In this document: in pieces, positions 36,572 to 45,897 of the stretch
Numbering within the stretch: the first letter of the stretch is position 1
How the letters are laid out: every line of letters begins with the position of its first letter
Assembly: GCA_903957365.1 (NCBI GenBank)
Contig: CAJBPB010000034.1
Span: 1-64,000, forward strand
Origin: an uncultured Bacteroidota bacterium
GTDB lineage: Bacteria; Bacteroidota; Bacteroidia; Bacteroidales; F082
DNA length: 64,000 nucleotides
Direction: 5' to 3'
Position numbers and translations under genes: made by a program
Notes under the pieces: generated by a model
Told to the model about the DNA's origin: nothing
What the model saw: the letters and a program-made list of their open reading frames with translations, nothing else
Databases searched by the model: none

Positions 36572-38995
36572 ATGATAAACAATCTTATCAAATACAGTTT
36601 CAGGGCACTTCGCAGGCAAAAATCATACGTATTAATCAATTTACTCGGCCTTTCCGTTGGTATTGCCTGTAGTTTGATCATCGGCCTTTTCATCAATTAT
36701 GAAATGAGTTATGACCAATATAATCATAACAAAGACAGGATTTACCGTGTGATATTACATGGAAATATTGGCGGCCAGGAATTGAGAGCCACCTCAACGG
36801 CCTCTCCGATAGGGCCTACCATGCGAAATGAATTTCCAGAGGTTGAAAATTTCTTGCGGATGAATGGTTGGGATGAAACCATAGTAAAATATGAAGAACA
36901 TTTCTTCACTGAGGAACATTTTTTAGAAGCTGACTCATCATTTTTCAAATTCTTTACAATCAATTTATTACGTGGTGAAAAAGATAATATTCTGAATGAA
37001 CCCCACACCCTGGTCCTGTCTGAAAGCACTGCAAAAAAAATATTCGGCGATGTAGATCCGATCGACAAAATGATTTTAATCGGCAACGATTCCATTCATT
37101 ACAGGGTTACCGGTATCATGCAGGACATTCCCGAAAACACGCATTTCAGCGCCAATATAATCGGGTCGTTTATGACAAACCGAAGATCGAACGACAATGA
37201 ATGGCTTTCAAATAGTTTTGAAACCTATATTTTATTCTACCCGGATGCAGATGTGGAGAAAGCAAATGAAAGAATTAAAGACATGATAGTCAAATATGTA
37301 GGACCTCAAATAACAAAATATCTTGGCATTTCAATTGAAGAATTTTCATCCAAAGGGAATACCTACAGCATGTTTTTTCAACCCTTGACAGAGGCACATC
37401 TCGACCCTTCGATCGAACAGGATTTAAAACCAGCAAACGACCCAAAATACCTGACAATTTTTGGCATCATAGGAATACTTATCATTATAATTGCCGGCAT
37501 TAACTTCATGAATCTATCAACCGCACAGGCTTCAAAAAGAGCAAAAGAAGTTGGCATCAAGAAAGTAAGCGGCTCATCATCAAAAGCATTGATATGGCAG
37601 TTTTTATTCGAAACCATCATTTTATCTTATATGGCAGTTCTGGGAGCACTTGTTATTGCTGAACTTTTTCTACCCTATATCAACAATTTACTGGATCTTC
37701 GATTAAAACTTGATTTTCTGTCAAGCCCGGCTTTGTTACCAGGTATTTTCCTGTTGGCAACTGTTTTCGGATTACTTGCCGGAAGTTATCCTGCCTTTTA
37801 CCTCTCCTCATTCGAACCTGCTATCGTACTGAAAGGCAAGCTATTAACCAACAGTAAAAAATTAACACTCCGTAGTGTATTGGTAATAATTCAATTTTCA
37901 TTTTCAATAATTCTTATTGTCGGTACGATAATTATGTTCAGGCAAATCAGTTTTATGCTTGAAAAAGACCTGGGATTCGATAAAGAAAATGTATTGGTTA
38001 TCAGCAGGGCATCCGCGCTTAAATCTCAGATATTGAGTTTCAAAAACACCCTTCTGAAAATACCCGGAATCCAGTCAGTAACTGCTTCAACAGCTGTTCC
38101 GGGCCATAACAATAACAACAATGGCTATATGATTTTTGGCCGGCCTGATGAAACGTTTCTACTTCAGACTAACTGGGTAGATTATGATTTTCTTGAGACT
38201 TACAAAATTAAAATCGCTGACGGAAGAAATTTTGATTTTGAAACCCAAACCGATAAAAGCGCTTGTCTGGTAAATCAGGCAGCAGTAAATAAATACTTAT
38301 TAATCAATCCGTTAGAAATCCGTTTCAAGACTGGCAACCAATCCAATACTGAGGTTATTCCACTTCCGGTTATTGGTGTAGTCAATGATTTTCATCATGA
38401 ATCATTAAGATCAGAAATTAATCCATACATTTTCCGGTTTAAAAATGAAAACATAAATTTTGGATTCGTGAGCATCAGACTGGCAGAAAACACGCCAAAA
38501 TCGGTTATTTACGATATTGAAAACGCCTGGGGTAGTTTTACCAATAATAATCCGATGCAGTATTTTTTTATGGATAAAGATTACGAACGACTTTATCGAG
38601 AAGAGAAACAGAATGCACAGCTTTCGGTACTTTTTACTATTCTTGGCATTTTGATAGCCTCACTCGGACTCTATGGATTAACCGCATTCACGATGCAATT
38701 GCGGACCAAAGAGATTGGTGTAAGAAAAACATTTGGCGCATCCATTTACTCAATCTGGCTCATGATTGCCAAAGAAATCGGCTTACTACTTGCTATTTCA
38801 AGCTTTATTGCGTGTCCGTTCATCTTTTTTATTGCTGAAGACTGGCTCCAGAATTTTCATTATCGTATTCAGTTAAATGCATTTGATTTTCTTGGCGGCA
38901 TTCTGATTTCAGTAGTCATTGCAATGGCAACCATCAGTTACCGTACCATTAAGATTGCTTCGCTGAATCCATCCATTTCATTGAGGTACGAGTAA
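36572..38995 (+). CDS. FtsX/MacB-like ABC transporter permease, no ATPase nearby
   Basis: The 807-residue membrane protein has the duplicated layout common in Bacteroidetes. A first helix (about 20-42) after RALRRQKSYVLINLLGLSVGIACS is followed by a MacB-type periplasmic domain. FtsX helices come next near 285-310, 330-355 and 380-405, then a second periplasmic domain and helices near 680-705, 725-750 and 770-795. The coupling segments KRAKEVGIKKVSGSSS and RTKEIGVRKTFGAS are both present. Such permeases work in tripartite efflux or mechanotransmission with a MacB-type ATPase, which is not encoded here. It is a single gene ending at a hairpin shared with the convergent T9SS gene. Confidence 0.9.
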   Translation: MINNLIKYSFRALRRQKSYVLINLLGLSVGIACSLIIGLFINYEMSYDQYNHNKDRIYRVILHGNIGGQELRATSTASPIGPTMRNEFPEVENFLRMNGWDETIVKYEEHFFTEEHFLEADSSFFKFFTINLLRGEKDNILNEPHTLVLSESTAKKIFGDVDPIDKMILIGNDSIHYRVTGIMQDIPENTHFSANIIGSFMTNRRSNDNEWLSNSFETYILFYPDADVEKANERIKDMIVKYVGPQITKYLGISIEEFSSKGNTYSMFFQPLTEAHLDPSIEQDLKPANDPKYLTIFGIIGILIIIIAGINFMNLSTAQASKRAKEVGIKKVSGSSSKALIWQFLFETIILSYMAVLGALVIAELFLPYINNLLDLRLKLDFLSSPALLPGIFLLATVFGLLAGSYPAFYLSSFEPAIVLKGKLLTNSKKLTLRSVLVIIQFSFSIILIVGTIIMFRQISFMLEKDLGFDKENVLVISRASALKSQILSFKNTLLKIPGIQSVTASTAVPGHNNNNNGYMIFGRPDETFLLQTNWVDYDFLETYKIKIADGRNFDFETQTDKSACLVNQAAVNKYLLINPLEIRFKTGNQSNTEVIPLPVIGVVNDFHHESLRSEINPYIFRFKNENINFGFVSIRLAENTPKSVIYDIENAWGSFTNNNPMQYFFMDKDYERLYREEKQNAQLSVLFTILGILIASLGLYGLTAFTMQLRTKEIGVRKTFGASIYSIWLMIAKEIGLLLAISSFIACPFIFFIAEDWLQNFHYRIQLNAFDFLGGILISVVIAMATISYRTIKIASLNPSISLRYE

Positions 38996-39022
38996 AATAA
39001 TTACCTAATACCTTAAACAAAA

Positions 39023-39048
39023 GCGGCTGCCCGAAACCGGGCAGCCGC
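39023..39048. terminator. Shared terminator between convergent genes
   Basis: An 11-bp GC-rich stem GCGGCTGCCCG/CGGGCAGCCGC with an AAAC loop. The T-rich flank on the minus strand (CTTTTGTTT) makes it best suited to stop the minus-strand transcript, but it also lies 27 nt after the permease stop. Confidence 0.8.
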
Positions 39049-39074
39049 ATTACAATGAACTAATTTCAAAATCA

Positions 39075-40844
39075 CTAATTCTTAATTACTTTTAACTGAC
39101 TTACTGTATTTCCTGTTTCGAGAATAACTGAATACAATCCATTTTTCAAATCACTGATATTTAATTCAATGATGTTTTCACCTTCAACAGAAATACCTTG
39201 TGCATCAAATACTACAGAGCCAAGCACATTTACAATGCGAATATGATACGATCCTGTCATTTCGGCAGTATAAGTGATGTTCAGATCGTCAGCTACCGGA
39301 TTTGGATAAAGGAGCAAACCTGATAAATTATTTTCAACTGCAATCTGTTTGGTAGAATTTCCGCCACCGTTATTGAAACTTTGTGATGGCATAATACTGT
39401 CAGTTAAGGTTGTGAAACTTGCTTCCCAGCCATATCCTGTCCAGACGTTATCACACCAGGTATTCAGTTCCCAAATGTATGTTGCTGAATCAATCAACTG
39501 ATGAAGCGTTACAGTATTTTCCAGTCCGGCGTATTTGTAATGAGGATTATCACTACCAACACGTTGGTATTTAACCCATGTGTAATTATCCAAACCTTCC
39601 CACGTCAATGTCACTGAATGATCTGTAACATCACCCGCAAGTTGATTCATAGGCTCACAATTGAAAGTCGTTGTATCTTCGGTTGTAGTAAAAGTAGCTT
39701 CCCAACTGTAGCCAGTCCAGAATCCATTGCACAATGTATTTAATTCCCAACTGTAAGTTGCATTTTCATGAAGGTTAAACAAGGAAACCGAGTTGGCAGA
39801 ATCAGCAAACTGATAATGATAATGGTGATAATCAGCACCAATCACTTTATATCTTACCCAGACAGGGCCGGTCAAACCTTCCCAACTCAAATCGACTGAA
39901 TTTCCTGTTATATTCTGACTCAATTGGTTTGTTGGCTCACATATAACTGTATCTAAATTTGTTACAAAATTTTGAGACCAGCTATAGCCAGTCCATGCCC
40001 CATTACAAAAAGTATTGATTTCCCAGGTATAATCTGTACTATCCTGCAAATGCATTAAACTCACTGAATTGGTTGTTCCGGCAAACCTGAATCTGTAAAC
40101 TGGATTTGGACTCCCGGTTTCGAAGTAACGCACCCAGGTCGGACTTGACAGACCTTCCCAGCTAAGTGTTGCGTTATGGGCGGTAATATCGTATGAAAGT
40201 TGGTTAATTGGTTCACAAACAACGGTATCGGCGATTGTATTAAAAGATTCAGCCCACCCGAATTCAGTCCATTGTCCATCGCAAAAAGTCCTGATTTCCC
40301 ATGTGTAATCGGTTTCGTCCAACAAATTTATTAAGTGAACATTGTTATTATGATGCGCATTACGGATCAGATAATCAGTTGTTCCTGATGGAAAATACCG
40401 AACTTCACAAACGCCGGTGAGATTTTCCCAGGTCAGAAAAGCACTGTGACCTGCAATTTCATTGGCTTGCTGATTCAAAGGAATACAGGCAAGCGTATCT
40501 TCCAGCGTGATAAAACTCTGAGGCCAACCGTAGCCAGTCCAGATGCCATCACAGTATGTATTAATTTCCCACGTGTACTCTGCGTTTGACATCAAATTAT
40601 TCAGTGAGACTGTGTTTGAAGTATCGGCAAAACGAAAATGAAAATTGCCCTGGTCGCCAGTAGGACGGTAACGCACCCAGGTGTCGCCTGTTAATCCGTC
40701 CCAACTAAGCTCGGCAGCATGCGTTGTAATATTTGATGCCGACTGATTAACCGGTTCACAATTTTGCTGTGCCTTAACTGGTAAAACAGCAAAAATGCCC
40801 AGCATTAAAAATAAAGCTGTTGAAATAATAGTAAACTTTTTCAT
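39075..40844 (-). CDS. Secreted protein with five fibronectin-III-like repeats and T9SS sorting domain
   Basis: The roughly 589-residue protein has a signal peptide (MKKFTIISTALFLMLGI, ending VKAQQ). Five tandem repeats of about 91 residues follow, each with the pattern CEPxNQ, LSWEGL, WVRY, TYxWExNTxC and GW..SFxT. They resemble fibronectin type III modules in which two conserved cysteines probably form a disulfide. The C-terminus is a T9SS type A domain (LLLYPNPVADDLNITYT, ending LKVIKN). No enzyme domain is present, so it is probably a surface adhesin or structural protein. The start at 40844 is the one that gives a normal signal peptide; 40850 (MNMKK) is equivalent and the longer frame to 40889 is less likely. 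Confidence 0.85.
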   Translation of the reverse strand: MKKFTIISTALFLMLGIFAVLPVKAQQNCEPVNQSASNITTHAAELSWDGLTGDTWVRYRPTGDQGNFHFRFADTSNTVSLNNLMSNAEYTWEINTYCDGIWTGYGWPQSFITLEDTLACIPLNQQANEIAGHSAFLTWENLTGVCEVRYFPSGTTDYLIRNAHHNNNVHLINLLDETDYTWEIRTFCDGQWTEFGWAESFNTIADTVVCEPINQLSYDITAHNATLSWEGLSSPTWVRYFETGSPNPVYRFRFAGTTNSVSLMHLQDSTDYTWEINTFCNGAWTGYSWSQNFVTNLDTVICEPTNQLSQNITGNSVDLSWEGLTGPVWVRYKVIGADYHHYHYQFADSANSVSLFNLHENATYSWELNTLCNGFWTGYSWEATFTTTEDTTTFNCEPMNQLAGDVTDHSVTLTWEGLDNYTWVKYQRVGSDNPHYKYAGLENTVTLHQLIDSATYIWELNTWCDNVWTGYGWEASFTTLTDSIMPSQSFNNGGGNSTKQIAVENNLSGLLLYPNPVADDLNITYTAEMTGSYHIRIVNVLGSVVFDAQGISVEGENIIELNISDLKNGLYSVILETGNTVSQLKVIKN

Positions 40845-41074
40845 ATTCATTAATTTTATTAATAATAGTAAAGAATTAATTTCCGTCACTAATTTGAAAT
40901 ATCACGATACAATAGTAGGATGTATTTTACTGATAGTTATTATAGAATTCCAATATTGATGTATAAAATTCAATGATAAGGAAACTTTATAACTTGTACA
41001 GATTTCATATGCTCTAGGGTTAAAGCATTGAAAATATGTGAATAAACTTTGGATTTTTATGTAAAACGGAAAAA

Positions 41075-42640
41075 TTAATTATTTGGCACGAGTTTTAAAT
41101 CCTTCAGCAGAAAAACAAAAACACGTTTTACCGGTCTCCCATTTCTATCAATTGTGATGGTATCAGAAGGAATAATCTGACCGAACATTTGTGGAAAAAT
41201 CTGTTCCGGATGTTTATAATCGCGGCTTGTGGTCAGGTAAAAATAATCGTTCCCCAACTGAAAACCACCAGATTCTTCGTTAATCCAATGATATTTGTGA
41301 ATTTTATCAAGACTGCCGATCGCAAAAACTTTCATACTTAAAGGACGTGCCACATAAAAATCGAAATCGGCCAGTGGGAACCAATTCTCACCAATTAACG
41401 AGCATTCTGGCTTCATCTTCCCTTCGGTAATCAACCGCTTTTGTGTCTTTTCAAAAGCCGATTTTATTTCACGCCAGCCATACATGTCCATGGTCACATC
41501 ATTTTTACCGATCCTGTGATATTCAGCATGATCCTGAAACGGAATAAATCCGAATTTAATTTGCAAACTCCCAATGGTAAGGATGATGATAACCAATATG
41601 ATAGATAATTTTATCATGACCGGCAATTTGAAAAAACCAGGTTTCCGTATTGTTATAGATTCGAGCCAGACTGCGCCCACAATAATTAACGAATTATAAG
41701 CCGGTCCGGTCCAGTGTGGTAAAGTGGATCTGAAGATAGAGAAAAAGAGAAAAGTGAATATTAAAGGAAGACTAAGCAAAAACAAAATTGAACTATAAGG
41801 CTTTTCCAGGTTAATTTTCTTTCGGAAAAATGCAACAACAGCCACAACAATAATGACGTAATTAACTGGATTACTATAAATTATACCACCAAAAAATTCA
41901 GTCATGAAATAATCAAACCTGATAGGGTTACCATTCCAGGCTATACGGCCTGTGTGAAATCCAAAACTGATGAAGTCATTCGAAAAATTCCAGTAGAGAA
42001 CCGGAAAAAAACACAATAAGCTAATTATTAATGACATATAAAGAGAAAACTGTCGTAACCATCGCCTGTCATAAAACATGATATAAGTGATGATACCAAC
42101 CCACAAAAAAACAGAGGTATATTTTGAAATCATTCCTAAACCGATTGTTAATCCGGTAAGCAACATTAATTTTCGTGCTTTTAAAGTATCAGGCTCTAAA
42201 TTTATAATATTCAATATCAACCACATAGAAATTATCCAGAACAGATTTTGTGGGGTGTCGGGAAGAATAAAGATACCGGTTATTATTGCTGAATAAATGG
42301 AGGTATTATAAAGCAAGGCTGAATAAAACCCAACCCGTTCATTTTTTACCAACTTTCCGATTTTGAATATCAATACCGTATTGATTGTCATGAAAATAAG
42401 TGATCCTGATCTTAAAAAAAACTCATGATTCAATAACAGATTCAAACTTGTGAGCTGCATCAGCCAACCTAACATAGGGGGATGATCAAAATGACTCCAG
42501 TCCGGAAATAAGGCGTATAACACATAATATACCTCATCGTTTCCAAATTCGAGCCAAAAAGCAAGAAAAGATCTTACCGCTAAACTGGTGATAATAAGGA
42601 TTATGAATCCTTTACGAATATATGGATCATTGATTTTCAA
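41075..42640 (-). CDS. GT39-family (ArnT/PMT-like) membrane glycosyltransferase
   Basis: The 521-residue protein has about ten membrane helices and the PMT_2 pattern. An early periplasmic loop FGNDEVYYVLYALFPDWSHFDHPPMLGWLMQ carries the acidic catalytic residues (DEVYY) and the DHPP motif of the family. A soluble C-terminal domain follows (about 345-521). Such enzymes transfer a sugar from a polyprenyl-phosphate carrier to lipid A, protein or glycan outside the inner membrane. A polyprenol-phosphate sugar synthase is encoded at 9.6 kb and could supply a donor (inference). The start codon is TTG and overlaps the upstream gene's stop by 4 nt (TTGA), with no in-frame ATG nearby, so translation is coupled. 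Confidence 0.86.
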   Translation of the reverse strand: MKINDPYIRKGFIILIITSLAVRSFLAFWLEFGNDEVYYVLYALFPDWSHFDHPPMLGWLMQLTSLNLLLNHEFFLRSGSLIFMTINTVLIFKIGKLVKNERVGFYSALLYNTSIYSAIITGIFILPDTPQNLFWIISMWLILNIINLEPDTLKARKLMLLTGLTIGLGMISKYTSVFLWVGIITYIMFYDRRWLRQFSLYMSLIISLLCFFPVLYWNFSNDFISFGFHTGRIAWNGNPIRFDYFMTEFFGGIIYSNPVNYVIIVVAVVAFFRKKINLEKPYSSILFLLSLPLIFTFLFFSIFRSTLPHWTGPAYNSLIIVGAVWLESITIRKPGFFKLPVMIKLSIILVIIILTIGSLQIKFGFIPFQDHAEYHRIGKNDVTMDMYGWREIKSAFEKTQKRLITEGKMKPECSLIGENWFPLADFDFYVARPLSMKVFAIGSLDKIHKYHWINEESGGFQLGNDYFYLTTSRDYKHPEQIFPQMFGQIIPSDTITIDRNGRPVKRVFVFLLKDLKLVPNN

Positions 42641-43863
42641 GTAACAGACTTTCTCTTTATGAAAAACCAGAAAATTAAAATTATAAAAAACAAAAGTATC
42701 ACGCCAAACGAACGAAGAATCCAGGTTTGTAACCAGTTTATTTTAAACGTAATCTGATTTTCCACCTGGTTTGTCTCTTGTCGTGTAACTGGATTCAGAT
42801 ATAAAACGGAGGCATCATTACAATGAATTTCAACCCGGATATAAGAATCTTTTTCTTCGATAACATACTTTGCTTCTGAGACCTGATCCATTTCAAATTT
42901 GATCTTCCCGTGATCACCAATGAAATAAATATGTTTGACTGTTTCACTCACTCTGATTTTCAGTGTATCACCAAAAAGTCTGGCTTGTTTTACAAAGGGA
43001 ATAAATTTTGATCGTTTCATTTTTTTTTCCATCGGTTCATCATCCACACGATAGAAATCAACGCCATAGGCAACCCCGTTTCGTAAAGCATCGATAATGG
43101 AATCACGATGCAGGGAATTTGAATGAATCAAAGTAAATCGTCTTCCAACTTCATTGCTGTTTAAAACGTTGTGGGCATCATCATTGGCAAGTATATATGA
43201 CCGATGCCCGCTGGAAAGTGCAGCATCCCAGTGTTCATCAGAAATTCTGAAGTTATTGAGTACTTCCATTAAATCATAACCTGATAAATATTGCATGTCC
43301 GATATCGAATATCCATCCTTTAAACGTGGGTGGGCCAATGCGATTATCTCACAATCAGATCTTAATTCATTGATTACATGCTGTTTGGTATTCAACGTCT
43401 GAAACAGAAAATAATCTCTCCAGAGAACCCGTTTTGCCCCGATGCAAACCTGATGAATCTTGGGGATATTATAACCGTGCTCATAGGTTGGAATAAATTG
43501 TTTACTGCCCGAATGATACATATTAATCCTCTGGTAATCAGAAGTAGCCACATAATCATAACCAAAAAGCTTGTAGATGCTGTCAATCATGTGATCAGAG
43601 TTATCCCTGCCGTCGGTTAGCCCACCCCAGGCGCGCGATTGCACCTGAAAATTATATTTACGCCACGAAACACTGTCGATATGCTGATATGGATTATGCA
43701 AAACTTTACCGTGGAAAGGTTGTGGTTCGACAAACTGATATACAGGCATAGAAAGATAGAAAAACATGACGATGCCCACTGCGGATAAAAAGACCACTAT
43801 GATCAGTATTTTGACTTTCTTTAAAACCATCCGAAAACCCATCTTTAAATCTGCTTTTAGCAT
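42637..43863 (-). CDS. Membrane-anchored PHP-like phosphoesterase with altered metal site
   Basis: The roughly 408-residue protein has an N-terminal membrane helix (about 15-38) and a second near the C-terminus (FGVILLFFIILIFWFFI). Between them is a region resembling the PHP/TrpH fold: an opening strand before GGLTDGRDNSDHMIDS, YDYVATSDYQRIN, IIALAHPRL and ILANDDAHN. The canonical HxH and TDH of PHP enzymes read QSR and TSDY, so several metal ligands are missing while the later HP and DAH are kept. It may have lost catalysis or use a different metal set. The start at 43863 is chosen because a -7 element lies at 43875-43882; the longer TTG start at 43887 is upstream of it. It is coupled to the GT39 gene by a 4-nt overlap. 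Confidence 0.65.
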   Translation of the reverse strand: MLKADLKMGFRMVLKKVKILIIVVFLSAVGIVMFFYLSMPVYQFVEPQPFHGKVLHNPYQHIDSVSWRKYNFQVQSRAWGGLTDGRDNSDHMIDSIYKLFGYDYVATSDYQRINMYHSGSKQFIPTYEHGYNIPKIHQVCIGAKRVLWRDYFLFQTLNTKQHVINELRSDCEIIALAHPRLKDGYSISDMQYLSGYDLMEVLNNFRISDEHWDAALSSGHRSYILANDDAHNVLNSNEVGRRFTLIHSNSLHRDSIIDALRNGVAYGVDFYRVDDEPMEKKMKRSKFIPFVKQARLFGDTLKIRVSETVKHIYFIGDHGKIKFEMDQVSEAKYVIEEKDSYIRVEIHCNDASVLYLNPVTRQETNQVENQITFKINWLQTWILRSFGVILLFFIILIFWFFIKRKSVT

Positions 43864-43874
43864 CAAATATGCAT

Positions 43875-43882
43875 CAAAAATA
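43875..43882 (-). promoter_or_regulatory. Bacteroidetes -7 element (TATTTTTG) for the PHP-like/GT39 pair
   Basis: An exact TAnnTTTG on the minus strand lies 11 nt before the ATG at 43863. A TTG (CAA on the plus strand at 43906-43908) lies 23 nt further upstream. Confidence 0.5.
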
Positions 43883-44034
43883 CACAATGTAGTTGCACAC
43901 TATCACAATCATGATTTTTAATAGAAACAGCAATACAAACGAAAAAACACGAAAAATGATGTCTGTTGAGCACATTAAGTTACATTCATGTGAAAATAAT
44001 CAGTTATTAGATTGCCCTTTTTAAAAAAAATACC

Positions 44035-44042
44035 TATTTTTG
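44035..44042 (+). promoter_or_regulatory. Bacteroidetes promoter (TATTTTTG) for the response-regulator gene
   Basis: An exact TAnnTTTG with a TTG at 44012-44014, 20 nt upstream, at good spacing. The gene also has an unusually clear AGGAG ribosome-binding site just before its ATG. Confidence 0.6.
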
Positions 44043-44137
44043 TTCATATTCCAAAAATGAGAATTTGTTTTTTTAATGAATTTCAAGGAATCAATGGGTT
44101 TTATTGATATACCGACTACTAACTGAAAGGAGAATTT

Positions 44138-45481
44138 ATGGAGGCTTTCCGCATATTTATTGTAGAAGACGACATTTTTTATGGAGAGATGTTAAAACAT
44201 CATCTTTCATTAAACCCGGATAATGAGGTTCATCTTTTCAAGACTGGAAATGATTGTTTAAAAAATCTTTTCAAGGCGCCTTCGCTGATTTCTCTTGATT
44301 ATAGTCTTCCTGATATGTCGGGTCTCGATGTGATGAAACAAATCCGCAAAGAAAACATGGATATTCCGATCATAATTGTATCGGGACAGGAAGATATTTC
44401 AACGGCTGTTGCCTTGCTGCGTGAAGGTGCTTATGATTATTTCGTAAAAGATTCAGATGTGAAAGACAGGCTGTGGAATGTAATCAAAAAGATACGTGAA
44501 AACCTGCAGTTAAAGCGTGAAATAAGTGATCTGAAAGAAGAAATCGGTAAAAAATATGAGTTTAGAAACGTAATAAAAGGCAATAGCCCGGCAATCAAAC
44601 AAATTTTCAGCCTGATCGAAAAAGCGATTAAAACCAACATCACTGTTTCAATAACAGGCGAAACAGGAACAGGTAAAGAATTGGTTGCCAAAGCGATACA
44701 CTATAATTCAACACGTGCCAAAAAACCATTTGTAGCGGTAAATGTTTCTGCAATTCCTAGTGAACTGATTGAAAGTGAAATGTTTGGTCATGAAAAAGGT
44801 AGTTTTACAGGTGCAGCCACACGAAAAATAGGAAAGTTTGAACTCGCACAGGGCGGAACCATTTTTCTGGATGAGATTGGAGAGATGGATCAGAATATGC
44901 AATCGAAATTGCTTCGTGTGCTTCAGGAACGGGAGCTCACACGTGTTGGCGGAAATGATACCATCAAGATTGATGTACGGCTTGTTGTAGCAACCAACCG
45001 TAACCTTACCGAAGAGGTTCACAAAGGGAGCTTCCGTGAAGACTTGTATTACAGGCTTTTAGGATTGCCAATTGAGATTCCGCCACTTCGTTTCCGGGGC
45101 AATGATATTTTATTACTTGCAAAGTATTTTGTTGATGATTTTTGTGCCGAAAACAAGATGCCACGACTGGTAATCACCGAAAACGCCCAGAACAAATTGA
45201 TGCGTTATTCATTTCCCGGCAATGTTCGTGAACTCAAAGCCATCATGGAACTTGCAACAGTCATGACTGATACCGATCAGATTGATGATAGTCATATCTC
45301 ATTCAATTCCACAGATTTATCAGGTAACTTTTTATTGGAAGAAAACACCCTGGAAGAATACAACAGGAAGATAATCAGGTATTATTTGCGCAAATACAAC
45401 AGCAATGTTTTACAGGTTGCCCAAAAACTAGAAATAGGGAAATCGACAATCTATCGTATGATGAAAGAAAATTTAATCTAA
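44138..45481 (+). CDS. NtrC-type sigma-54-dependent response regulator
   Basis: The 447-residue protein has three parts. The receiver domain (1-120) has phosphoacceptor Asp54 in LDYSLPDMSG and the acidic pair Asp11-Asp12. The AAA+ sigma-54 activator domain (about 145-375) has GETGTGKELVAKAIH (Walker A), GGTIFLDEIGEM (Walker B) and the sigma-54 contact loop reading GSFTGA instead of GAFTGA. A Fis-type HTH (about 400-447: VAQKLEIGKSTIYRMM) ends it. Serine in the loop occurs in working relatives, so activity is likely. It is followed after 7 nt by an HPt protein, so the pair is probably one phosphorelay unit; no histidine kinase is adjacent. Its ATG has a strong AGGAG ribosome-binding site, rare in this phylum. 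Confidence 0.93.
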   Translation: MEAFRIFIVEDDIFYGEMLKHHLSLNPDNEVHLFKTGNDCLKNLFKAPSLISLDYSLPDMSGLDVMKQIRKENMDIPIIIVSGQEDISTAVALLREGAYDYFVKDSDVKDRLWNVIKKIRENLQLKREISDLKEEIGKKYEFRNVIKGNSPAIKQIFSLIEKAIKTNITVSITGETGTGKELVAKAIHYNSTRAKKPFVAVNVSAIPSELIESEMFGHEKGSFTGAATRKIGKFELAQGGTIFLDEIGEMDQNMQSKLLRVLQERELTRVGGNDTIKIDVRLVVATNRNLTEEVHKGSFREDLYYRLLGLPIEIPPLRFRGNDILLLAKYFVDDFCAENKMPRLVITENAQNKLMRYSFPGNVRELKAIMELATVMTDTDQIDDSHISFNSTDLSGNFLLEENTLEEYNRKIIRYYLRKYNSNVLQVAQKLEIGKSTIYRMMKENLI

Positions 45482-45488
45482 CTGGTCT

Positions 45489-45848
45489 ATGAAAGTTGAT
45501 CCGGATTGTGTTTATAAACTTGATAAGCTTATTGAGTATATTGGTACCGACGAAGAAGTAATCAAAAATATGATCGGCATTTTCCTTACAACCACGCCAG
45601 ATTTACTTTCTCAGGTACTTGCTGGTTTGCAATCAGAAAATTATGATGAAATTGCCAAAAATGTTCACAAATTAAAACCAACACTTGACATCTTCGGGAT
45701 TGATTCGTTACATGATCCTATCAGGTCGATCGAGAATTATGCAAAGCAAAAAAAGAATATTCAAAAAATTGCTGAATTGATCGCTTTGTTAGAAAAAACA
45801 CTTGAAAAGGTTATATTTGAGCTTAAGAAAGATTTCAGTCTGAGTTAA
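45489..45848 (+). CDS. Histidine phosphotransfer (HPt) domain protein
   Basis: The 119-residue all-helical protein is a stand-alone HPt domain, which carries a phosphoryl group between receivers. The phosphoacceptor is His60 in NVHKLKPTLDIFGI, matching the HxLKP/S core. The gene starts 7 nt after the NtrC-type regulator and has the same direction, so the two should be co-expressed. The partner hybrid kinase is not in the window. It is followed by a convergent gene 49 nt away. Confidence 0.88.
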   Translation: MKVDPDCVYKLDKLIEYIGTDEEVIKNMIGIFLTTTPDLLSQVLAGLQSENYDEIAKNVHKLKPTLDIFGIDSLHDPIRSIENYAKQKKNIQKIAELIALLEKTLEKVIFELKKDFSLS

Positions 45849-45897
45849 TACAATGATTTCCTGTTAATTAAATTCTTTAAATCACAATTGCACCGAA

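Noticed and set aside
43970-43995. TTACATTCATGTGA upstream of the response-regulator gene
   Set aside because: It resembles the 14-mer only loosely, with no second box or correct spacing; the gene has a standard promoter instead.
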